NCBI RefSeq assembly: GCF_025362475.1
Contig: NZ_JANYGH010000055.1
Coordinates: 1-64,000, forward strand
DNA: 64,000 bases
Direction of reading: 5' to 3'
Source: Mucilaginibacter sp.
GTDB lineage: Bacteria; Bacteroidota; Bacteroidia; Sphingobacteriales; Sphingobacteriaceae
The number at the start of each line of letters is the position of its first letter. Position 1 is the first letter of the stretch. Made by a program: the position numbers and the translations under genes. Under the pieces are notes generated by a model. That model was not told where the DNA came from, searched no databases, and saw only the letters and a program-made list of their open reading frames with translations. Positions 43,661 through 52,815 of the stretch are shown here, piece by piece.

Positions 43661-44410
43661 TCAGGGTTTTAATATTATCCAGTAAAAAATGTTTTTTTTG
43701 GTCAACCTGTTCCATAATGTTGTTGGATCGATCATCGTTTTGTGCTTAAGCTCCAACACTTGTTTTAAGGGGTGATGATAGTAATAGTGAGACATTTGCG
43801 GAAAGCCCAGAGAATCATAATAAACAAAACTCCTTTTAGCGGCCATTTCTAATTCGTTTGTATGATAAAAAGGAGTGTCAAGTACGTGTACCCGCCCTGT
43901 TTTGCTTAATAAAGAAAAAGCATCAGCTATGGTATCTTTTATCGACGGGAAATATTGTATTGACGCCGCAAATATGATCACATCAAATTTTACAGGTCCG
44001 TTAAAAGTATTGTTATCAAATGAACCGTGAATAAATTTCAGGTTGGGCTTTTTTTTAAATACGCGTTTTGCCTGTTCAATTTCTACCCGGTTAGGATCAA
44101 GCCCGGTTACCTGGGCATTATGGATATTGGCAAGCCTTGAAGAAAGCCAGCCATTACCGCAACCAACTTCCAGTACGTGAAGTGGCTGTTGCCTTTGTTT
44201 AAGATAAGTGATAAGTTGTTCTGACGATTGCTTTCTCTTTCTCCATTCTTTGTAATACCTATGCCCTTTATCTATATTGGGTAAGCGGGCTACCTCTTTA
44301 TCGCTATATAACCTACCCTCTTTATCACGAACAGCAATATACATTTCCTCAAATGCTTCCTGGGCAGCTTGGGTTATATCGGGGGCAATATTATTTACGT
44401 TGGTCTTCAA
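43661..44410 (-). CDS. Class I SAM-dependent methyltransferase
   Basis: 249 residues. VLEVGCGNGWLSSRLAN is motif I (about residue 80), TGLDPNRVEI follows and PVKFDVIIFAASIQYF is motif IV-like. The N-terminal 70 residues are helical and charged, with a possible lid. It lies between two radical SAM genes. Confidence 0.85.
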   Translation of the reverse strand: MKTNVNNIAPDITQAAQEAFEEMYIAVRDKEGRLYSDKEVARLPNIDKGHRYYKEWRKRKQSSEQLITYLKQRQQPLHVLEVGCGNGWLSSRLANIHNAQVTGLDPNRVEIEQAKRVFKKKPNLKFIHGSFDNNTFNGPVKFDVIIFAASIQYFPSIKDTIADAFSLLSKTGRVHVLDTPFYHTNELEMAAKRSFVYYDSLGFPQMSHYYYHHPLKQVLELKHKTMIDPTTLWNRLTKKNIFYWIILKP

Positions 44411-44422
44411 TGGTTTTACAAA

Positions 44423-45922
44423 TTAAAAGCCCTGTATTTCTGGCTGGCGGTATTCCCATAAGCGTTGCAGTATTTTAATTTCGTAAGGATATTTATACAG
44501 GTTGGTTTTATAACGCAGGGTAGATACTAATTTGATCGCTTTTCTTTTAATATCATTAAGCTTAATATCCGTGACAGTTGGATATACGCCATTAAGTACA
44601 GTTTCAAAGTTGCGGATCTTATCTATCATTTCTGGTTTTAGCCAGGGTGTTAATGGATTTTTACGCAGATCAAAATTTTCCCAGGCCGGACTTATCCAAT
44701 CTTCAAGACTTTTTGGGTATTCAAAACCCTGTTCCAAAACCTGTTTATAAAGTTCCGAACCTTCGGTGGGTACCGGGGTATAAGTATACAGTACAATCTC
44801 GGTACGCGGATTTACAGCTTTTACCTTTTTTATAAAATCAATTTCAAAATCTATCTGTGCCTGTACTTTTTCGGGCGTTGGGGCTGGTGTTCCCAAAACA
44901 AATGAATACTCAGGGATGATATCAAACTTTTTTAACCGCTCGGCAAAACGGATGATTTGTTCGCCTGTTTGGGTGCCTCCTTTATCCAGCTGCTCCAAAA
45001 TATCATTATTACCACTTTCGGCGCCAAAAAATATGATTTTGCAGCCAGCTTTACGAATCTGTGCCAATGAGGCATCGCTGAATTTATCCATGGTGTCGAT
45101 ACGGGCCATCCCCCACCATGTCATATTTTCAGGCTCTATCAGTTTCGCAAACTCAACGGTACGTTTTTCTGATACAAAGAAGTTATTGTCATGAAACTCA
45201 ATGGCATCTGCGCCCCACCTGTCTTTAATGTATTTAACATCCTTATAAACCGTTTTGGCCGATTTTGCTTTCCAGCGTGCTTCATAAATTGGCACAACGG
45301 CACAAAATGAGCAGGTAAAGGGGCAGCCAATACTGGAGTGATAGGCCATGGTACGTTTTCCTAAATAGGTTTTGCCCAGGTACCTGTCTATAGGATAAAA
45401 AGTGGCAAGTTTATCATAAGGTAATGGCGGCAATGAGTCCTGATCAAGCAGATCTTCCTTAATGGTTTTGGTTATTTTGCCATCGGCTTTGTAAATCAGG
45501 TTTTTAATAAACTCATAGGGTTCATGATTTTCAAGGGCATCTATCAATCTCGGGAAAGCATTATCTCCCGGACCGTTGATGATAAAATCAACAAAGCCCG
45601 AGCTTAAAACCGCTTTTGGCTGACTTGAAGGGAAGTATCCTCCCCATATCATAGTAGTGTAAGGGTATCTCTCTTTTATTTTTTTTGATAGAGGAATAGC
45701 TTCCCTTAGTTGAGGCCCCGGCATCACTGTAAAACCAAGGTAGCCAAACTCACCGGTTTTTAAATAACTTTCAATCTTTTGAAGGGGATCTGATTCACAA
45801 TTACCATCTACAATCACCCAATCATATTTACCTTCAACAGACGCGGCGATATTTAAAATAGAATTGGGAATGCGGTGCTTGGCTATAGCACTTTTAGGAT
45901 TGTAAAGTAATATCTTATTCAT
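44423..45922 (-). CDS. B12-binding radical SAM enzyme, second copy
   Basis: 499 residues. The N-terminal 160 residues are a B12-binding-like domain (GYLGFTVMPGPQLREAI, WGGYFPSSQP). SSIGCPFTCSFCAVVP near 199 is the radical SAM motif. It differs from the 41.1-kb protein in most sequence, so it is not a recent duplicate; the two may act on successive steps. The gap to the methyltransferase is 12 bases. Confidence 0.85.
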   Translation of the reverse strand: MNKILLYNPKSAIAKHRIPNSILNIAASVEGKYDWVIVDGNCESDPLQKIESYLKTGEFGYLGFTVMPGPQLREAIPLSKKIKERYPYTTMIWGGYFPSSQPKAVLSSGFVDFIINGPGDNAFPRLIDALENHEPYEFIKNLIYKADGKITKTIKEDLLDQDSLPPLPYDKLATFYPIDRYLGKTYLGKRTMAYHSSIGCPFTCSFCAVVPIYEARWKAKSAKTVYKDVKYIKDRWGADAIEFHDNNFFVSEKRTVEFAKLIEPENMTWWGMARIDTMDKFSDASLAQIRKAGCKIIFFGAESGNNDILEQLDKGGTQTGEQIIRFAERLKKFDIIPEYSFVLGTPAPTPEKVQAQIDFEIDFIKKVKAVNPRTEIVLYTYTPVPTEGSELYKQVLEQGFEYPKSLEDWISPAWENFDLRKNPLTPWLKPEMIDKIRNFETVLNGVYPTVTDIKLNDIKRKAIKLVSTLRYKTNLYKYPYEIKILQRLWEYRQPEIQGF

Positions 45923-45946
45923 ACTTACTTATTTTGGCAGTTAAAT

Positions 45947-45978
45947 GAAGGCGATAAGCTTTTATACCCATCGCCTTC
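45947..45978. repeat. Perfect 9-bp inverted repeat in the divergent gap
   Basis: GAAGGCGAT and ATCGCCTTC around a 14-base spacer, 24 bases before the start codon of the minus-strand radical SAM gene. It may be an operator or leader hairpin. Confidence 0.5.
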
Positions 45979-46058
45979 TAACCCAGATCAACATTAAACT
46001 ATTCATAATATACTACGCTGCATAATTGACAGGGGTTGCCTGCTTAATAATAAAAATG

Positions 46059-46087
46059 ACGGGCAACCATATCACTTTTGTGCCCGT
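46059..46087. repeat. 7-bp inverted repeat before the plus-strand methyltransferase
   Basis: ACGGGCA and TGCCCGT around 15 bases, ending 21 bases before the ATG at 46109. Together with the repeat at 45947-45978 it marks the regulatory gap between the two halves of the cluster. Confidence 0.45.
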
Positions 46088-46108
46088 TATTATGATAAAC
46101 CCTGCACA

Positions 46109-46852
46109 ATGCTGACTACTCTCAAAAACTATATTAAAAGCAAGATAAACTCCCCGGCTGTTATAGAAAAAAGTGTAGTGGAAGCCTACGACCTGTGGGC
46201 ATCTGACTATGATAAACAGCCCGGAAATTTAATGTTGCACCTTGACAAAAGACTATTTGAAAACCTTATTGAAAATATAGATTTTAAAGGCAAACAAATA
46301 GCTGATATAGGCTGTGGCACAGGCAGGCAGTGGCCCGCTATTTTCAGTAAAGCTCCCGCAGGTGTTACAGGTTTTGATGTATCGGGTGGTATGCTTGATA
46401 AATTAAAAGATAAATACCCATCATCACAAACCAGGCAGATTAAGGATAATGCTTTTGCTGATATTCCCGACGCTGTTTTTGACATCATCGTTTCAACACT
46501 TACTGTGGCTCATATTGAACATATCGAAGAGGCTTTGCAGGCCTGGTGCAGGATGTTAAAACCCGATAGCGATATTATTATTACCGATTTTCATCCACAC
46601 ACGTTAGCATCTGGTGGCAAACGTACTTTTAAACACCGCAATACCTTAATGGCTGTTCGTAACTACGTACATCCTATCTATAGCATTAAAGATGTTTTGT
46701 TGAAAAATAACTTTCAGGTGGTAAGCCAGCTGGAAATAAAAATTGATGACTCCATGAAACCATTTTACGAAAAGGCAAATGCGATGCATGTATATGAAAA
46801 GTATTATGGTTTTCCGGTTATTTATGGCATTCATTTAAAAAGGATTAAATGA
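46109..46852 (+). CDS. SAM-dependent methyltransferase
   Basis: 247 residues. YDLWASDYDKQPGNLM before motif I (IADIGCGTGRQWPAIF, about residue 65) resembles the UbiE/arsenite-type and sugar N-methyltransferase groups. FDVSGGML and HPHTLASGGKRTF follow. Its stop overlaps the amidohydrolase start (ATGA), so both proteins probably act on one substrate. Confidence 0.87.
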   Translation: MLTTLKNYIKSKINSPAVIEKSVVEAYDLWASDYDKQPGNLMLHLDKRLFENLIENIDFKGKQIADIGCGTGRQWPAIFSKAPAGVTGFDVSGGMLDKLKDKYPSSQTRQIKDNAFADIPDAVFDIIVSTLTVAHIEHIEEALQAWCRMLKPDSDIIITDFHPHTLASGGKRTFKHRNTLMAVRNYVHPIYSIKDVLLKNNFQVVSQLEIKIDDSMKPFYEKANAMHVYEKYYGFPVIYGIHLKRIK

Positions 46853-48018
46853 TACTGCGTAATGTGAGGTTGGCTGATAGCGGAAAGATGGTTGACATAG
46901 GGATTGTTAACGATAAGATCGTTGACGTGAATTATCCAGTGATCAATAGCGGCGACAAGTTTCAGCTTTACTTTGATGATTGCATTGTTTTTCCTGGACT
47001 CATCAACTCGCATGATCATCTTGATTTTAATCTTTTTCCACAGTTGGGTAACCGCATTTATAATAATTATACCGAATGGGGAGCATACATTCATAAGGAG
47101 TTTAAGTATGAGATAAACGCTGTGCTTCATGTTCCCCAACATTTGCGTACGTTATGGGGGATGTACAAAAATTTGCTTTGTGGGGTTACTACGGTGGTAA
47201 ATCATGGGGAACAATTATTTGTTGAACCTGCGCTCATTAATATATTTGAAAATACCCACGACCTGCATTCGGCAGCGTTTGAAAAATACTGGAAAATAAA
47301 ATTAAATAATCCACTTAACAGAAAGTTGCAGGTAGTGATCCATACCGGTGAGGGAACTAATACACAAGCCGAAAAGGAAATTGACAGCCTCATTAGCTGG
47401 AATAAAATGACCCGGGAACTTATAGGAATTCATGCGGTGGCCATGACCTCGAAACAGGCTCCAAATTTTAAGGCCATAGTCTGGTGCCCTGCATCCAACT
47501 ATTTCCTGTTGAATGCAACAGCACCTATACAGAAACTAAAATCTTTTACAAACATTCTTTTGGGCACCGATTCAACTCTTACAAGTAGCTGGAATATTTG
47601 GGATCATATCGCCATAGCACGAAATACCGGAATGCTTAATGATGAAGAATTGTATCTATCCCTTAATAAAACCGCTGCAAACGTCTGGAAAACAAACAAT
47701 GGTAAAATTGCAGCCCACAAATATGCCGACCTGGTAATTGCAAAAGCAAAAGGTCAAACACAAGGTTACAATGCCTTTTATGCTACAAAACCGACCGATA
47801 TTCAATTGATAGTACATCAGGGGAACATTCGTTTATTCGACCAGAGTTTATTGCCCAAATTGGCGAATGAACTTAAAGGAAAGCAGTTTAGTTTGATTAA
47901 ATTGGGAGATGTTTACAAATATGTGGAGGGAAATATAGGCGAACTTATGTCGTCTATTCATTCTTATTTACCGGGCGCTGTGTTCCCGGGAACATTTATA
48001 CATCATCAAATATTGTAA
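46849..48018 (+). CDS. Amidohydrolase, TRZ/ATZ-like deaminase group
   Basis: 389 residues, TIM-barrel metal hydrolase. PGLINSHDHLDF gives the first metal His pair; VIHTGEG, GIHAVAMT and LLGTDSTLTSSWN give the other ligands and the catalytic Asp. The small beta-domain is split between the N- and C-termini. Members deaminate or dechlorinate heterocycles or cut amides. Here the substrate is unknown; coupling to a methyltransferase is notable. Confidence 0.85.
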   Translation: MILRNVRLADSGKMVDIGIVNDKIVDVNYPVINSGDKFQLYFDDCIVFPGLINSHDHLDFNLFPQLGNRIYNNYTEWGAYIHKEFKYEINAVLHVPQHLRTLWGMYKNLLCGVTTVVNHGEQLFVEPALINIFENTHDLHSAAFEKYWKIKLNNPLNRKLQVVIHTGEGTNTQAEKEIDSLISWNKMTRELIGIHAVAMTSKQAPNFKAIVWCPASNYFLLNATAPIQKLKSFTNILLGTDSTLTSSWNIWDHIAIARNTGMLNDEELYLSLNKTAANVWKTNNGKIAAHKYADLVIAKAKGQTQGYNAFYATKPTDIQLIVHQGNIRLFDQSLLPKLANELKGKQFSLIKLGDVYKYVEGNIGELMSSIHSYLPGAVFPGTFIHHQIL

Positions 48019-48020
48019 AA

Positions 48021-49133
48021 TTGATAAAACTGGTTGATCTTATTTATCACTCCCATTTAAATTACACCCGGCCAGAACAGGTTAAGGAAAACCATGCTCC
48101 TGCCCTGGCTTTTGCCTCTTATCTTAAAAATCACGTCGATATTACTTTTGTTAAGCATGCGTCTTTTGAACAGCATGTGATCATGGACGATGTTCCGTAT
48201 TATTTTTTTAGAGGGAAAAATAGATTTTGGTCTGTTTCTATTAAAACCCATCGTTTTATTAAAGCTTTAAAACCCGATATTATATTGGTACAAGGATTGG
48301 TATTTCCTATCCAGGTGATGTTTCTTCGGCTGTTCTGTAATCAAAAATTTAAGCTAATCATCCAACATCATGGCGAATTACCATCGACAGGTATAAAAGG
48401 TTATTTAGAAAAAATAGCCTGTAGCCTTGCCGATGCATTTCTTTTTACAGCGGCAGGCAATGCGGATGTGTGGAAGAAAAAAAATATCATAAAACGGGAT
48501 GCCAAAATATTTGAACTTTTGGAAGCTTCAACCGGCTTTAAACCCATTGAAAAGCAGTTGAGTAAAACATATACCGGTATTACAAGTGAAACCAGTTTTC
48601 TTTGGGTGGGTCACTTAAATGCTAATAAAGATCCGATGACGGTTTTGAGCGGATTTGAACAGTACCTGCAAGCCAGGCCCGGCGCCAAACTTTATATGAT
48701 ATATCAAACCGACGAGCTGTTGAGCAGGATAGATCAAAAGCTGGCATCAAACAGGTTATTGTCAGCATCAGTTGTATTGGTTGGGAAAGTTACTAATGCT
48801 GCTATGCCTTATTGGTTTAGCGCGGCAGATTATTATATATCTGGCAGTCGTAAAGAAGGGAGCGGTTATGCACTGCTTGAAGCAATAGCCTGTGGTTGTA
48901 TCCCTGTTGTTACAGATATTCCACCATATCAAAAAATAATGGCGAATGGCAAATACGGCTTCTTATATCCGCCCGGCGACGCAGATATGCTGGCCCAAAC
49001 ACTTAAGGAGACTGAAAGAATCAACCCAAAAGAAATGTCGGCAGCTGTTTTAGCCCACTTTAATCAATGCCTTAGTTTTAAAACCATAGCCGATGACCTG
49101 GTTGAAATTTGCCATAGGTTAATGACCAAATAA
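48021..49133 (+). CDS. Family 4 glycosyltransferase with TTG start
   Basis: 370 residues. The reading frame opens with TTG (48021), two bases after the amidohydrolase stop; no in-frame ATG lies near, so TTG is taken. GT-B motifs: SFLWVGHLNANKDPMT, SGSRKEGSGYALLEAIACG. It ends 15 bases into the opposite-strand glycosyltransferase gene. The donor is unknown. Confidence 0.85.
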   Translation: MIKLVDLIYHSHLNYTRPEQVKENHAPALAFASYLKNHVDITFVKHASFEQHVIMDDVPYYFFRGKNRFWSVSIKTHRFIKALKPDIILVQGLVFPIQVMFLRLFCNQKFKLIIQHHGELPSTGIKGYLEKIACSLADAFLFTAAGNADVWKKKNIIKRDAKIFELLEASTGFKPIEKQLSKTYTGITSETSFLWVGHLNANKDPMTVLSGFEQYLQARPGAKLYMIYQTDELLSRIDQKLASNRLLSASVVLVGKVTNAAMPYWFSAADYYISGSRKEGSGYALLEAIACGCIPVVTDIPPYQKIMANGKYGFLYPPGDADMLAQTLKETERINPKEMSAAVLAHFNQCLSFKTIADDLVEICHRLMTK

Positions 49134-50174
49134 AGCGGCTACCCTTGCCGTCACAGTTTTAATTGGATAAGCCAAACTTGGTTCGTGAAGTAGGTTTTTA
49201 TTGCTAAGCAAGTCTTTAATTATATCCGGCAAATGTTCCGCGTTATCAGGCACATGGTGCTGGGCTGGGCGGGTATTCATCCCATTAACCAGGCTTACCA
49301 CATGGCAGCCTGCGTATAAAGCCTCACTTAAAACGGTACTATAACCCTCATATGCCGATGTATGTAAAAATATTCTTGAACGCTGCATCAACGCAAGTAC
49401 TTCGGGGTGTGCTAATTCACCTATTAATTGGATGTTGTTTTCCAATTTTAGTTTGCTTATCTGTTTTAGAAGACTTTCCATTTGGGGGCCTTTACCGCAG
49501 ATAACTGTTTTTACGTCCGGGAACTCGGCGGTTAAGCTTTTAACAACATTAACAAACAAATGATATTGCTTAAGCGGAATAAGCGAACCTGCGCCCATAA
49601 TATCAATATCCCTATCAACTGATTCCGTATTAAAAAGTGTAGTGTCGATGCCCGTGGGAATGGTATATGCAGGTTCTATCCCATAATTTATCCTGAACTC
49701 CCGTGCCAGGCTATCAGATATAGCTATTAAGGATTCTCCTTTAGGTTTTATCCGGTTTACGTATTCGTTGCCGGCCTTTGCATCCTGACCAAGCAGCCAT
49801 GCGTAATGCAGTAAACTGTATTTTTTGGCAAAGCGGTCGCCAATATAGGCACACTCGCCCATCCAAAAGCTTAACAGTCCGCTGAGTTCATACTGATTAT
49901 AAAGCTTTTTTAGAGTTTGCCATACACGCCTCCAGGTAATTAACCTGAATAATTGTCCCTTGCCTTTACCCGCAATAGCTATAACTTCCACCCCATACCA
50001 GTAATATCGCGAAGCGGTGAAAGGATATTGAAAGCTAACCACTATAATATGCAGTTGCGGATTATGCTGCTTTAAAGCTTTTACAAAAACCTGCATCGGT
50101 GGTATACAGGTAGTATCATTACTATCCGCAGGAAAACCGGGACTCAATATTACCAATGCTTTGGGCTTATTCAT
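49119..50174 (-). CDS. Family 4 glycosyltransferase
   Basis: 351 residues, GT-B fold, with IPTGIDTTLFNTESVDRDID, MGAGSLIPLKQYHLFV and HTSAYEGYSTVLSEALYAGC. It overlaps the ABC transporter gene by eight bases at its start, and the plus-strand gene at its end. Located at the end of the accessory block. Confidence 0.86.
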   Translation of the reverse strand: MNKPKALVILSPGFPADSNDTTCIPPMQVFVKALKQHNPQLHIIVVSFQYPFTASRYYWYGVEVIAIAGKGKGQLFRLITWRRVWQTLKKLYNQYELSGLLSFWMGECAYIGDRFAKKYSLLHYAWLLGQDAKAGNEYVNRIKPKGESLIAISDSLAREFRINYGIEPAYTIPTGIDTTLFNTESVDRDIDIMGAGSLIPLKQYHLFVNVVKSLTAEFPDVKTVICGKGPQMESLLKQISKLKLENNIQLIGELAHPEVLALMQRSRIFLHTSAYEGYSTVLSEALYAGCHVVSLVNGMNTRPAQHHVPDNAEHLPDIIKDLLSNKNLLHEPSLAYPIKTVTARVAALFGH

Positions 50175-51834
50175 TTACCAGGGGAATTATTTTGTTACAG
50201 TGGTTTAAACTTGCGGTGTTATGCGTAATAAATAATATGATTTTACCCTCGGCAGTTAGGAGTTTTAACCGATCAAGGATAGCCTCTTCGGCTTGTTGGT
50301 CCATTTCGCCAAAAGGCTCATCTAATATCAATACATCAAAATCATGATACAATGCCCTTGCCAGCGTAATACGCTGGCGTTGACCGCCACTTAAATTTTT
50401 ACCGTTTTCACGAATCACTTTATTTATCCCTTCGGCATAGCCCGCTAATAATGGTTCAAGCCCGCAAAAGGATATTACCTCGGCCAGCTTTTCGGGGTCA
50501 TGTTGTTTATCGGTAAGGGTAATGTTTTTAAGGATGGTATCATGGATGAAGAAAGTTTGTTGTTTTACGTAGGCAATCTTTTTCCAGTAATGTTGTCTTT
50601 TTATGGTATTTGCAGGTCTGCCATTTATATCTATGTAGCCGGATTCGGGAGTTAAAAATCCCAGAATTAAATTTATGATTGTAGTTTTGCCAGTACCTGA
50701 TGCAGCCGAAAAGCCTACAAAATCGCCTGAGCAAACCTCAAAACTAATACCGTTTAATACGGTCTGTTCTTTATAGCTAAAACGGATGTTATTAAAACGG
50801 ATAGAATTTATGGGTTGAACAATATTGAGCAGATCGGCAGATACAATTGTTTCTTTAACAGCCAATAGGTCATTTAAAGTAAACTCATAAGTTTTAATTT
50901 GCCCGGCACTGTTCAATATTTTAATGATACCGGGAATAATTTTATAAGCTGCGGCCATGAACACGCCAATAGTAAGGATACCTACTATTGGCCCATGAGC
51001 CGAAAACTTATTAATGAAAATCAAAATAAAAAAGCCAAATATGGCAAACACTTCCACTAGTCTTGACGGTAAGCCCTGCAGGGTTTGCTGTGAGGCAATG
51101 TTATTATTTAATTGCTGTTGATAGTTGTTATACCTATCGGCCAAAAAATCGCTCGTATTATAAATATTGCTTTCTACAAAGCCGGATAGCGATTCCTGTA
51201 AATACTGGATACTTTTCTCGCTGGTTAGTTTGGTATGTTCGCGTACTTGTTTTGATTTTCGTTTTATAAAATAGGCCAAAATAATTATTGGAGGTACTAA
51301 AAACGTCAATAACAATAAAAACAACAGCGGCTGGTAAAATAAAATTGCGCCGACAGTAAATAAAATGAGGATGCTTTGCGATATGATCTGTTGAACGTTG
51401 TTTAGTATATAATGACTAAACTCAATAGGTTGTTGACTTATCTGCCGGATATGCACCGATGAATCAACATTTACAAATTTTATATAGTCATCCTTAAGAT
51501 AATGTAAAATATTCCTTTTGGATAAGCGCGTTGCCACACCGTAAAAAAAGTGATGTTGAAAACGAAGGATAAGGTACCCCAACCAATTTTTAAAACAATA
51601 CAGTACCAGGAACAAGCCGATGAGCAGGATAGAATCCTGGTTGAACCATGCGCCTGGAATAAAATAGTGTTTGTCGGGCTTCCCGGATGTATAAAAGCCG
51701 ATAACGATTAGCAGTAATCCTAAAAATAGAATATCCAATACACTAATAAACAGATCGAGCAGGATGAGCCTGCACAACTTGTTTTTTTCTTTAGTATTTA
51801 GCAGGGTTAGGATCCCCTTAAAAATATGCTTCAA
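50167..51834 (-). CDS. ABC exporter, fused permease and ATPase
   Basis: 555 residues: a six-helix permease (about 1-310) and a nucleotide-binding domain with SAASGTGKTTIINL (Walker A), LSGGQRQRITLARAL (signature) and VLILDEPFGEMD (Walker B). It would act as a homodimer, exporting a lipid-linked glycan, peptide or small molecule. It is likely the exporter of the pathway product. A terminator lies upstream, so it has its own promoter. Confidence 0.92.
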   Translation of the reverse strand: MKHIFKGILTLLNTKEKNKLCRLILLDLFISVLDILFLGLLLIVIGFYTSGKPDKHYFIPGAWFNQDSILLIGLFLVLYCFKNWLGYLILRFQHHFFYGVATRLSKRNILHYLKDDYIKFVNVDSSVHIRQISQQPIEFSHYILNNVQQIISQSILILFTVGAILFYQPLLFLLLLTFLVPPIIILAYFIKRKSKQVREHTKLTSEKSIQYLQESLSGFVESNIYNTSDFLADRYNNYQQQLNNNIASQQTLQGLPSRLVEVFAIFGFFILIFINKFSAHGPIVGILTIGVFMAAAYKIIPGIIKILNSAGQIKTYEFTLNDLLAVKETIVSADLLNIVQPINSIRFNNIRFSYKEQTVLNGISFEVCSGDFVGFSAASGTGKTTIINLILGFLTPESGYIDINGRPANTIKRQHYWKKIAYVKQQTFFIHDTILKNITLTDKQHDPEKLAEVISFCGLEPLLAGYAEGINKVIRENGKNLSGGQRQRITLARALYHDFDVLILDEPFGEMDQQAEEAILDRLKLLTAEGKIILFITHNTASLNHCNKIIPLVNE

Positions 51835-51909
51835 ATCGCCCGATAAAGTTTGTTACTACTTTAAACATTAACGAATATTAAAGCATAATGGTTGCCTGTT
51901 ATAAACTAT

Positions 51910-51939
51910 AAAGCACCGGTTTTAAACTGCCGATGCTTT
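51910..51939 (-). terminator. Hairpin terminator after the OmpA-like gene
   Basis: AAAGCATCGG pairs with CCGGTGCTTT (one wobble) around a 10-base loop on the minus strand. The following bases are T/A-rich. Confidence 0.65.
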
Positions 51940-51965
51940 ATTTTATGATAAGTGTTTTAAGCTTA

Positions 51966-52496
51966 TTAATTAAGCTTTATCTCTACGCGTCTGTTTAAAA
52001 CTCTTCCCTCTTCGGTTGAGTTATCGGCAACTGGTTTGCTTTCGCCATAACCTTTAACACTTAAATTATCGGCACTTATACCGCTGTTTACAAGGTATGT
52101 TTTAACTGAGTTGGCTCTTTCAACAGATAGTTCCATATTACGCTGATCTGTGCCTTCGGCAGATGAATTACCATTTAATACAAATTTTACTGTTGCATCT
52201 TTCTTCATTTCTGCCACAGCCTTATCTAATGCCTGGTATGAAGCTGTTTTTAAAACAGCTGAGTTAAATTCAAACTGAATATTGCTGAAATTATAGTTTG
52301 GTTTTGCAGGTGGCGGCGGCGGTGTTTGCGCAGGGGCCGATGCAGGCGGCGGTGTTGGTTTTGGAGCCGGGGCATACATTTTTTCTGTTTCAACCGGCGC
52401 TGGTTTTTCGGCTAATTTCTTGGCTTTACAAGCAGGAAAAATCAGCGCAACTAATGCAATAAGTACAGGAAATAAAAGGGTTTTTAAAACTCTCAT
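51966..52496 (-). CDS. OmpA-family peptidoglycan-binding lipoprotein
   Basis: 176 residues. The leader ends IFPACKAKK, a lipobox-like site for lipid anchoring. Residues about 35-70 are a Pro/Ala-rich linker with PPPPPAKP; the OmpA domain from about 72 to 176 has NGNSSAEGTDQRNMELSVER and GYGESKPVADNSTEEGR. Such proteins tie the outer membrane to peptidoglycan. A 319-base gap (52497-52815) upstream holds promoters only; no gene was seen there. Confidence 0.9.
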   Translation of the reverse strand: MRVLKTLLFPVLIALVALIFPACKAKKLAEKPAPVETEKMYAPAPKPTPPPASAPAQTPPPPPAKPNYNFSNIQFEFNSAVLKTASYQALDKAVAEMKKDATVKFVLNGNSSAEGTDQRNMELSVERANSVKTYLVNSGISADNLSVKGYGESKPVADNSTEEGRVLNRRVEIKLN

Positions 52497-52815
52497 AACT
52501 AAGATTGATTTTTTTGGTAAACATAAAAAAATAATCGTTATTCAGCCTAAACTGCCATAACGTATCTATAAATAAAGGAATATCGTGACATTTTTTTGGT
52601 AGATGTCGTTATTCTTTGCTGTGAATTAGAACGGAAAATTGTTGTGATAAGTATTTATCCATTTAATGCGCCTTAAAAGTTTTTGCAGCAATTGCGGTTA
52701 AAACTGTGTTATTGATATGGGTAATTAAGTATTTATACGTGGTTAAATTGAGTACCAGCACTGCGGATTGGGTTGAAGAATTTATGTTATTTAGCATAGC
52801 CTAAAACATATCGTT
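52497..52815. other. Divergent gap between OmpA-like and desaturase genes
   Basis: About 319 AT-rich bases. No reading frame above 20 codons with good support, no strong hairpin. It must hold the promoters of both flanking genes. Confidence 0.6.

Noticed and set aside
43659..43715. Longer start of the SPASM radical SAM gene
   Set aside because: It would overlap the methyltransferase by 55 bases; the ATG at 43658 is two bases after that stop and fits the operon.
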